Assembly: GCA_017562135.1 (NCBI GenBank)
Contig: QEYB01000956.1
Span: 1-64,000 of the forward strand
Source: Dipylidium caninum
Lineage: Eukaryota > Platyhelminthes > Cestoda > Cyclophyllidea > Dipylidiidae
Length of the DNA: 64,000 bases
Reading direction: 5' to 3'
Shown here: in pieces, positions 1 through 10,572 of the stretch
Layout: each line of letters opens with the position of its first letter
How positions within the stretch are numbered: position 1 is the first letter of the stretch
Translations under genes and position numbers: made by a program
The notes under the pieces: model-generated
What the model saw: the letters and a program-made list of their open reading frames with translations, nothing else
Databases searched by the model: none
What the model was told of the DNA's origin: nothing

Positions 1-8
1 AGAGAGAT

Positions 9-2917
9 ACATTGTTGCAACACTTCAAATCCAAATCTTTCGGTGCCTTTTCAGGAAATAATATCATCTCTGCTCTCTATTTTCTGCAATCCCACTCGAT
101 AAACCATGCGATTTTCGCAGAGCTGGCAGTATCACCCACCATGGAATACATCATCTGGAAGATCCAGACCCCCACCTTGGCATGGCGGTGTTTAAAATAA
201 CAATGAAAATACCCAATACGGTCTGTATTGTGTAGATCATTTCATTTACGCCATCCTTATTCCATTCCAGTTCGGTTTAGCAATGTCCAAAGAAAAATCT
301 TCAGTTTTTTTGTAATAACCCAGATTAGGTCATCTTCCCGCGATGAAATCAGTTGATCATTATTCGTTGCACCATTCTTCAATCACGTATTCAAGCCGGC
401 AATTTTTACTAAACTGTGGAAAATGAGGTGACGCTACAGTGCGCAAACAATTTAGAATCAACCTTCTTGTTCCTCCCTTCGACGCACCTTTTCCTTCCTA
501 ATATCAGGCGAATGTAGTCTTCGACGTCAAGAAAAAGGAAACGACAATGCGTAACAAAATTTACCGTAATTAATCTTTGTCTATGCGTAAACTAACTTGA
601 AATCTCATGTCAAAGAAAATAGATAGGTACCAAGAGGTTTTCCTCTCCCCATTCCCACTGCAGTTAGGTGTTTTTGACCAACCGTTGGAAAAATGAATTA
701 CTGAGTGAGTTTAGGTTCCCTGATATCACATTCAACTTGCTAATCATTATGAAGCGTATCAATCTTTGAGTCGACGTGTGATTCACTTTCTCGTCATGCA
801 CTTTGCTCAAATTTGTCCTATTGAAAATTTGATAAGTTCAACCAGAAAACCGTTTCCACAATGGTCACGCCGTGCACACAATCAAATTGCGAGAATCAAT
901 GGCTGTGATCAGCGGCCACCCATAAAAATATCGTGGGACCACTTTGAGGAAATCATCTGATGTGGTAAAAAGGGATCCTCGTGATTCAAAGAGAAACATC
1001 CGGATAACAGACCCAGGACCGAAAAGATGCTAAAAAAAGACGAATTCTCTCAAAATACCAGGAGAAAGAGCTATCTGGTCCCTTACCTGTAGCCACAGTA
1101 ATTATTGAGTTTGCGCACGCGAACTGAATGAATTTTTTACGGTTGTTGCGGAAACATCACATTAGTGCGCGACACTTTTTTTTTCTTTTTTATGACATAA
1201 AATTTTACAAACCGTCTCATGAGTAACCACAAAGGCTAAAGGCCTAGTCTTAAGATGGGCATCCCATCACACCTGGAAACCAAGTCGACCATTCTCTACT
1301 TCCTGTCGTTATAAATTGCAGAAATCAGAATATTTGTAACAAAATTTTAAGGAGTGAGATATCTTCCGCATGCTGCAAGTAACTTTCGTACTCGCTTAAA
1401 TGCCTTAGTCCGGATTAGCGGTAAATCTAGAAACGACAGTGTAATTCGGTCATTCTATAAGCATTCCAGCTGCCATTTGGTTCCCTTCTACCTACAAATC
1501 ATTCCGATGCCACGTATCGACAGTTTTCCATGTCTTCACACCATTTTATACTCATAACTGTCAGGATATTTTAGAGGCAGTCGCATCCAAACCAACGCCA
1601 AGGAAAATTAAACACTCGAACCCGCGTACGCCTTGGCCCGACTCGTGCAATCCCGAACCGCAAGCAACCCCCACTTTGACGAATGCATAAATATAAGGAT
1701 CAAGAAGGCGCCTCTTTCCCATCGATGACCTGCGTAAGTTTCACTCGACATTCCTTTAATCCCCAACACGAATTCGTGTTATGGAAAAAATTCGAGTCGC
1801 GCTCTGGAAGACCGTAACCATGAAGACAAGAAACTCACCTGCACGGGAAAATCTCGGAATCTCAAATGATGCAAACGAGCGATTGCAACAGAACAAAGCT
1901 CTGAACCATCACACCCTTCACTTTTGGATGTCTTAACAACAAATGTAAATGCTAGCTCACCTGCCTTCTCGACGACCACTGACCTTCTTGAAAGAGATGC
2001 CTAAGTCCCACCCAGACACTGACAGTTAATATGCTCAAAAAGCTAATAGCATTATATGAGGGTGACGGCAGGACACCGTCTCACTCTGGTTACTTCAATA
2101 AGGGCGAGACTGATAGGCTGAAGAAGACGGAAAATTTTCATCTGTACATGGAGGGTGGAGAATGGGGAGTCAGAAATTGTCCGACTTGTACATATGGAAG
2201 GCTAGTAAATGAGGACAGTTCAAAAAGAAATACTAGAGATGGAGCGAAAAGCCATCTCAAACAGTGCCACCACCACTGTTATTTCCGCCGGATGGAAGCA
2301 GAAGAATCTGATGGCGTGTTTCAACGACTTGTCGCACTCGGTGAGCAAGTTTCAGCGCATGACCGATCTTCATTCGAATCGATCATCGACGAAGTGAGAT
2401 GGTGTGAGAAGGAGTAGTGCCTCGCCGTCGATCTCGTTCTCTTTGAGGCATCAGCGTAGATCGCACAACTAGGCGTGCCTCGCACGAATTCTGCAACCGA
2501 GCTCGAGACCACGATTTACCGGCCCTCGTGGCGGTGGTGGGAGGATGGTATTTGCTGAGAATCGTACACAACCGCTACTAGTACTGCTAGTGTTTGATGC
2601 TGACGGTAGTGTCTGTCGTCGGTGTCGACGTTGGCGCTTTGGTAGTTTGGGGTGGGATCTGTACGTGATGCTACCCGCAGACTGAACAACACCTGCTTTT
2701 AAAAGTTGAAAAAAAGCAGAATGGCTAAGATAAAATGCTATGCTCATGCTTTTGCCATTTCAGGGTTTTTTAATTAGTGTGGAGAAAGGTGAGTTCTGTG
2801 AAAATAACGTAGAACTGAATTAAAACAGTTGTCTCTGTGTGATGTGCCAATGATCAGCCCATACAGAATGACCACTTACCGAAACGGTTGACAAGGATGT
2901 GGAAGGCGGAGTAGATA
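9..2917. repeat. Left arm of a large inverted repeat
   Basis: This stretch is the reverse complement, with differences, of 10,573-13,367. The outer border falls at a shared 'cattgttgcaacacttcaaa' beside the left window edge; the inner border falls in 'gtagata' inside exon 10 of the polyhomeotic-like gene. It contains the end of that exon, an intron, the SAM-domain last exon and about 2.2 kb of downstream DNA. Some stretches match the other arm base for base (for example 1,870-2,030), others differ mainly by one-base indels, and a few non-coding patches (near 880-960 and 1,400) diverge more strongly. It is about 110 bases longer than the partner arm. Confidence 0.9.
2256..2681 (-). pseudogene. 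In-place SAM-domain exon copy with multiple frameshifts
   Basis: This is the copy that follows exon 10 of the polyhomeotic-like gene in the correct orientation. It starts at a usable acceptor and ends at the same stop position as the intact copy. Compared base by base with 10,806-11,228 I count about eleven one- or two-base insertions or deletions and no substitution. Examples: one t missing at the codon before KENEIDG, one c missing at the codon for PIRMK, and one extra g right after the acceptor. The SAM domain can therefore only be read piecewise in three frames. Error in the sequence is at least as likely as true gene decay. Confidence 0.75.
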
Positions 2918-5900
2918 CATCAGGAAATGGGGGGGAAGGGAGGGAAGCAGATTTGGTAATCGAAGGACATGGTGCGACGTTTGGCGTCGCCGGTACTGCC
3001 GATATATTCGGTGGAGATTGTGGTGTATTGCCGTCACTCGGGCAGGTGGAGTGGATAGTTACTTTTAGACAACTGCTACCGCTACCACCACAAACTGACG
3101 TCGTCGTGGTTGTTGTGCTTTCAATAACACTGGTCGTAGCAGCAACGGATGCTGGAAAATCAGACGTTACTTTACCCACCAGCTTTACTGAAGGTGACGG
3201 CGTCAGAGTTGATTCGTCTTCCCAATCCTTTGGTGTCGACGAAACAGGAACTATTTGAAATGAAAAACGAAGTCGAACAAACGCTAATGAATATTTTCCC
3301 ACTGAATCAAATAAAGCAAAATGCTTGGATCATCACCTTGCATAAGCAAAAGTGATAAAACCCAACTCACTGCCATCAGCACTGGCTGAACTCTCCTTAT
3401 GGCCATTTTGGACAAGCACTGGGATTGTTATGGAACCACTGGTCACAGGGAAGGTGGAGAGGATAGGCGATTTCTTGCGCCTCTTCTTCACCAAACCATT
3501 TTCAACAATTTTCCCCATCTCTCTTTCACCATAAGAAGTTTTTGAGACCTCAGACTTGGATAAGCGACGCCTCCGACGTCCACTCGCCGAAAGCCCCACC
3601 GAGTGTCTACGATGCACCAGCACTTCCGAGACAGCGGTGGTTGCATTGAAGTCCGTTGAAATGATCACAAATGGCAGAGCCGTTTGATTTCGTTCCCTCC
3701 TTCATAAAGTAGTCCTCTTGATTGTGGTTGGTGCGAACGGGCGGCCTCGAAAGGGCATCACGGGATTTGGCATCACAAGTACACTGCAGTGTGGCTCGCA
3801 CAATCGCCATTGCGTTGCGAACCTGTATAGTGAAAACTCTCCAATGAGGTATGTTCAAACATAATCCGATATGTTTTCATGTCCACTGCGATGTCGTCTG
3901 TTTACGATAGTGCCACTCAGAGGTCGCATGGGCCAAGGAGCGGCAATACTTACGATAACAATTCAGGTAAACCACAAGTTTATATGACGAACCTTAAAAT
4001 GAGCCCGTTATGCCACTAAGAGAACTTACGGGAAAAGGCAAATTGCTCTCATACAGCACGTGGCCATCGATGAAGTGAGAGATGATTTTGCGTTCCATCG
4101 TAGGCTGTGTTACCGGTGTCGAAGACAAGGTTGTTGATGGCTCCTTTGTCCTTTTTAGCTGATGTGTACAAGAACTTGATTGTAGTGGCGGTGGTGGCGG
4201 AGGAGGAAGAGATGGCGAAAAATTTTCCGACAACAAAGACACCTCAGTTGCAGGCTGAAACTTCTCATCTTTATCTTTTTTTATTTTCGCTTCTTCGGGT
4301 GCTGCAGAATCTATGCTTTCAAACTTATCTGAAGGCACGACAGATTCCTTTTTCCTAGAAACCAGATCCTCATGGGGTCTTCTTCTCGACCCTATTTGAG
4401 GCAGATTTTTGGACTTGGATACCGACACTTCCGCTACTGTTGGTACCGATGCAGCTACAGTGGACAATGTTACACTAGCTGTTGTGAAAGGCTTCGAAAC
4501 TGTTGATGATGTTGAAGCAGTGCCAAGTGAAGAGACTACAGCCGTGGGAGGATCTAAGGTTGGGATGGAACTATTCGGACTGCTGGTAGTAGAAACAGTA
4601 GCAGTAGTAGAGGCAGAAGGTAGAGTACTTTTACGACCGAACGATGGTCTCCACCGGCGTGCTGAAATCGAAAAGTTGGATGATATTGACGGCGTTGCGC
4701 CATTAACCGCTGCTGATGTCAGCGGCTTTTCAACATCCAGTTTCACAGAAGTCTAGAAAAAGATCGGAATGAGGAGCATTTACACGAGGAAGAGCTAATG
4801 ATTTTGTTTGTTCAAGGTTTCCTTACAACAGCAGAGCTGGTAGGTGAACTAGAAGGTAGGGGTGCAAGGCGATTAGAAACAGAGGCAGAGGACGTGGTGA
4901 TGGTGTTAGTGGCAGGAGTACCGGTGGTAGCCGAAGCAGCAGTTATGGGAACAGCGGTAGTCAAGACCGTAGAGTAAATCACCTCGCCACTGGAGATTGT
5001 CGCAGTGGCGAGAGATGCAGGCTGAGCTGAGAAGATGGGTTGGAGAGGAGGCATTGTTTGTGCTCCTGTCACAGTAGCCATCCAAGTACTCATGTCGGGG
5101 ATAAAGAGACCAGCCAACTGCATAAGAATAGATGAAAAACCAGAAACTAGAAAAATAATAGACAGATAAACAAATTAGACTCAGAAGAAGAGGCATCATA
5201 GTAAAATTGAAGTGTTATTGTGACTCATAGGTCTCTTATTTTGCGTTTACAATGATGTCGGATCATGATAATACTCACGAATTGCCTTTTCAAGCCAAAT
5301 ACTTATGAGGAAAAAGAGTTGGTAATAATCAGCCGATTTTTATCTTATTTTTCCCATGTCGATAGGTTGACGTTTCACGAAAGTCCTATAGGTTATTGAT
5401 TCGGTTTTAAAACAGATTGTATGCGAAAAATTATTAAACGCAGAAGTCAATGTTGAGAAGATTTCTATAGAATCGTAAAGTGACTAGAGATAAGTTGACT
5501 GATAGTCCTCATTTAACAAAAATTATGAGATATCAGATGATCATTTTGTGTTCGGTAGTTTCTAACAATTATCATGAGTTATCTACAGCTTTAAAAAATG
5601 CTCAAATCATCACAAGGCGGTTTTTATTTCAACCCGTACAATGCTATAATGGCTGCCTATAGCGTTGTTTAAATTTCAAAAAAAGAGATTAATAAAAGCA
5701 GAGGGTCTGGAGAACGGTAACGGAAATCTCACCGGTGTGCGCGTCGCATTGGCATGGTGCATGGAAGTAAGCCCATTTGCAGGGGTTAACGGTGAAGGTG
5801 GGAGGCTACCCGCCGTTGGAGCGCTTACCGGAGTCACAGCGGATAGTGTTGACGGCGGACGGGTAAAGTGAGGTGGTGGAGGTGGGAAAGCCTGAGGAGG

Positions 5901-8900
5901 GAATAGAGGGGGGGGCGGCGGAGGAGGCGGTGGTGTAGCAAATTGGAAACTTCCCGGGGGGGCGGCCTGGCCCCCTACTCCTCCGGTCGCCACTGCGGAT
6001 GATGGTATTGATTGAAAGAGAACACCGGAGGCTGCGTCTGCAAAAGTGAGCGAGTAAATGTGGCTATGCTCGAAAGTGATCTGCATAATTGATTGGTGTC
6101 AAAATTTGCGGAACTATTAATAAAAAGATGACCTGCTGAAGAGTGACCTGATTCACGCTAAATTGTCGGTTTAATTCATTAAAAGCTGTTAGAGTTAAGG
6201 TCGCATCAATTTGCTCTCGCAACTCAACAAAATACATTGACAAACTACATTAATTATCAAACCATTGTAAAAGTGGCTGACAGAGGACTGGAAAGCTCAG
6301 ATGAGAAGAACCGGTGCTGTGAGGATTGATTGCATTTAACAAGGACGGCCTTAAGGTAAAGGCTTCTTTAACAAAATAGTGTTCCCGAACTAAGGCAAGG
6401 CAGTATGGCTAAACACCGGAACCGCAGATAAATTGGATACATTGATATTAGACTAGTTCATTTTGTAAATATTGGTTTTTCATGTTTGATAACATTCTAC
6501 TCGGAACAAGTAATGTGGCACAGTTTGGAGGGAGAGAAAACTCGAAACTTTAACATCCTTTAGTTGGGAGAGGATGTAGCTGGCTAATGAAAGCGTGCAC
6601 ACATACATGGATAATGTAGGAGGATCGACGGACTTAAAAGTGGTAAGTTTTCTTGCAGAGGATGAATAATTTTAATTACAAATGGGTCAATCGGGCAAAC
6701 CCAATGTGAGTCAATCATAAAAGACGTGGATAAAGCACACCCCAAGCGAACCAATATCGGCCACGTTCAACGAAGTGGGTCGACGGTATCGAACGGACCG
6801 GAGAAAGATTTTTGTAAGATGAATTTGGAAAGGTACCACATAATCTGTTGCGCATAACCCATTCGTTGTCACGTCAATGCAACAAGTGGATTAACGTTAC
6901 CTCATCGTCCTGTGAATAGTTGTGTGATTTACAATTATGGAATAAAACTGTACGACTCGGAACTTTTTGCGTACTAACACAAGCACAAACTTTCAAAAAT
7001 GACGCGAACATAATGTATTAAGATATTCTGGCTACTCGCCAATAACAACTTATGACAATTAATTCCCTAATGAGACTATGTTGAAAAAAGCCCCATCGTC
7101 TGACAATACCATGTCACGAGACTCAGTAAAGAAATGACAGATGGTTTAATGGAATGGCCAGACAGTCGGTTTTTAACACGTTGAAAACCTTATATTAAAT
7201 GAAGACGCGCTGTTTGACAAGTTGTGGTAAATGCTTTAAAAAATTACGATTTTCAAAACCTGCTTTCCTTTATGGGTAGTATGTGATCAATTGCCATGGG
7301 ACATTCCTTTTAATCTAGAAGTGATATTAGTCCTAAGGGCGGAGGAATGAAGCTTAAATTCAGTAAAACATCAGCAAAATGCAAATAACAGAACCTGCTT
7401 CCTTAAAGCAAGTGGCAATCAACGATTGTAAAAAAGGACAGACAATCTCCACAATTTGACGGTGAATCCCAACTCAAACAAACGAACTCACTGAGGTAGC
7501 CGGGCATAGCAGCGAGATTGAAAAGGTGTATCGGGGAGGGCGAGACAGCAGACGAGACTGAAGGAGGTGGGGTGATGAGGGACATGAACTGTACACCATT
7601 GGTTTGTTGAGAACCGGCAGTCCCCGACATCGTCGGAGGCCCAGGAGGGGGTGGCGGTGGTTGTGAAGGCAATGTCTGCAATCTAATTGTTGTTGCAGCA
7701 AGAGGTGCAGCCAAGTGGTGTGTTGACGATGTCAGGCTAACCGACGATGTAGATGACGCGTAACTGGCGTTGTTATTTTCAGGTCTCAAAAAAGATCGGA
7801 AAAACTGACAAAAGGGCATCTAGTTTTTCCATTTCAGGTATGCACCTCTGACATTTACTCACGTCCAGCGTGCCGTAAATGGATAAATTATAACGAAGAG
7901 ATTGGTGACAAACTTGGAACAATATTTGGGGAGTTAAATAAGTGGCAAGAGATCAGTTTGTGTAATATCTGCTGTATACAACTAGTATTGTGAAGATTTT
8001 TGAACCATTAGCGAAAGCCTGACTTTTCACATCGTTCAATACATTCAATCGACATAACACCCACTGGCATCGAAGACTTTAGAGTTAACAAACGATGCAC
8101 GATCTTTTACGGTGTCATTTTGAATAGTGTACTTTTTATGCCTCTCTCGGTCTCAGCTAGGCACAGACTAAACAAAAACACCCATTTCATTGTTTCCATC
8201 ATAGTGTTTTTTGCAATTGTTTAAGTAAAACCCACCCACTATACAGCATATTTCCAATTAAAATTGATGCGGCATGGTAGACGATAACAAGGCTCCTTTC
8301 GATTAGGTTAACTAAACTATTTTCAGAGTTAATCGCATACACTACTCTACGGTTATCTACCAGCACATCCGACACCGCCTTGTCACTTATGCAATTTAAT
8401 GAAAATATAAAGTTGAGTAATGTACAAATATGTGCGTAAAATTTGCCAGAATGGAATGTTAGATTCCCCTGACAGTGTTTATCAATATGCAAATGATTCG
8501 TAAATAGAAGACAGAAAAATTCCTACATAAAACCCAGTACTTTACGAAAGTCAATGTATTCACAATATCCAACTTACGCGTTGAAATGCTGAAGGATAAA
8601 AGGGCGAATAGGTTTTTGTACACGAGGAGCAGGAGTTGAAGTGATGGTGACTGTGGTAGATATGGTTGAAGCAGCAGAAGAGGTTCTGGCTACTACTCTC
8701 GGCGAGGTTTTCGGTGGAGCAAGAGGTTTCCTGAATGCGCTTGGAGAACCCTCGGAACCCGTTACAACGGCTAAAATGCCATACATGACAGTCAAATATG
8801 AGATCTAACTACGAAGATAAAATAACAAGGAAATTACGAAGCGCGGAGGGAGACTGGGACGGGGAGGAGGTATTAGCATTATCACCAAGATCCAAGACAA

Positions 8901-9786
8901 GCGGCCGATCATCAATGTCATCATCATCATCGTCAATTTCCATTGCTTCCTGTTCGATGTCAACAATTACAGGTGGACTTTTTGAGTGATCACTGGGGGG
9001 ACAATTAACTAGAGGACCCGGAACAGATGCCATTGTGGTGTTTTTCTGATCCTGAATTCAGGAAACAAGGTTGACAAAATCACCGTTCGTTCAGCACACA
9101 TAGACACCAAAAGTTGTCTATAAAAACCTAACCTGGACAACAGAGGATGAAACGATACATTCGGCAGGGGTAGGAATTATGGAAGTGCATTCATCCACGT
9201 CACCATCTTTGACAGAAAAATTTGACTGTTCGGCGGAGTTCAATACAGTAACATCATGAAGGGAATTTCCGGTGTTTTTGACGTCAGAGACTCGGTCACT
9301 TCGCGATAATTCAGATGGCGAACCCAAGGGGCAGACATCAGCAGGAGCTTGTTGCTCCTAGTCGACAAATTTTCAATAAAGTTGACAACCAAAATGATGA
9401 AATGCAAATGCAAGACATAGGCATAACAATAATTTAGTCACATAAACCTATTCCATAGAATAGTACTAATATAAACGAATGACATGATATTTTATCCGGA
9501 GAGAAAGACTAATTAAGGGATTAAGAACCCAACTTGTAGTTATTAAACATCAAATTTTGTAAAAATGGAGAGGGAGTAACCAACAGTTTACGATCTCACT
9601 AACTTGTGAATTTGGCTCCGTCGACTTATGCCCACCTAAATCAACGTAACATATAGGGGGTGAGCCCTGTTCGTAAGAGCATTTATTAGAGCAGTCAGCT
9701 GACAAGGGCAGTTGGAGATCGGGCTCGTTCTCATTATTTCCCGCGAAGGTGCTACTTATTCGCAGTTCAGCATTAGCCGTTTCCAT
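2256..9786 (-). CDS. Polyhomeotic-like Polycomb protein (PHC/Ph), last exon frame-broken
   Basis: Polyhomeotic proteins are subunits of Polycomb repressive complex 1 in the nucleus; their SAM domain polymerises to compact silenced chromatin. Exons read from the minus strand: 9604-9786, 9133-9357, 8838-9051, 8578-8770, 7492-7784, 5733-6037, 4827-5117, 4030-4752, 3371-3822, 2880-3250 and 2256-2681. The first eight join with matching splice phases from an ATG at 9786. The protein is mostly disordered Ser/Thr/Pro-rich sequence with an acidic run in exon 3 and long proline runs in exons 5 and 6. Exon 8 ends in the family's homology motif 'IISHFIDGHVLYESNLPFP', the clearest evidence of identity. 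The family's FCS zinc finger should follow, but exon 9 shows none and its length does not keep frame. The SAM exon in place has many small indels and no usable frame; an intact copy lies at 10,806-11,228 on the other strand. Promoter not identified. Confidence 0.8.
6038..7491. other. Polyhomeotic intron 5
   Basis: AT-rich intron on the minus strand between exons that join in phase 1. Nothing else seen. The intron before it (7,785-8,577) and the one after it (5,118-5,732) are likewise empty. Confidence 0.65.
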
Positions 9787-10572
9787 TAACAAAAAACGAT
9801 TCCTGCACCATCAAAAGGAACCTCGCTACTGGACAAAAATCAAACAATTCCGCTTTCAATACAACGCGCCTTGACTTTTAGGCAAATCAAACAAAAAAGG
9901 AAACAAAAGTAATGAAAAGTCAGACATACCCAAAAAATCATGTATGTGTTATATATATCATACTAAGAAGCTCGGTTCCATTTAAAATATATAACTAGTA
10001 ATATGTCTGAATAGTGGAATTGCAAGTAGATTTAGGAAGGAATTAAATAATTTGAAAAACGGCAGTGTGTAAAAAAACCAAGCTAATAAAGCTTACTTAT
10101 TTTAAAGACAACCTTCGCAGGAAATCGGTTTTGGATAGGTGCGTTTTATCGTAATTAATACATATCGCATCCGAGTTAATTGCATGCAAGTGAACACATT
10201 CGCAAAGAGTGGAGTATGTGTCGTGCTTAAATAAAATTTCATTGACACATGTCCTGTTTCTACGAAGAGAAATTTGTTGCAGAGATCCACAGCAAAACAC
10301 CTCAAGTGCCTAAATAATGGCATTCAAGACAGCGGATTCGATCGGATATCTCGTTAATTTACATTATTGACAAGGGGGGACATATTTGGGTGGAATAACA
10401 GAAGTGACAACAACAAACTCTGCTACACTGCAGATGAGTATGGAGCCAGTATCAAACCAAATACCTTAGAGGTATAGGCAGAACCTTCAAAAAGGCTAGA
10501 CATGAAACGAATGTACACATGTCATTTTGCCAAGATCATTAGAGGTGTATGTAGGGTTCCCTCTTCGACAAG
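9787..10572. other. Region upstream of the polyhomeotic-like gene
   Basis: AT-rich sequence between the presumed first methionine and the right repeat arm. It is the natural place for the promoter or an untranslated first exon; no specific element can be called. Confidence 0.45.

Noticed and set aside
4107..4756. Plus-strand open frames opposite the polyhomeotic exon at 4,030-4,752
   Set aside because: Shadows of a Ser/Thr-rich exon, whose reverse strand reads as Val/Glu/Gly-rich without stops.
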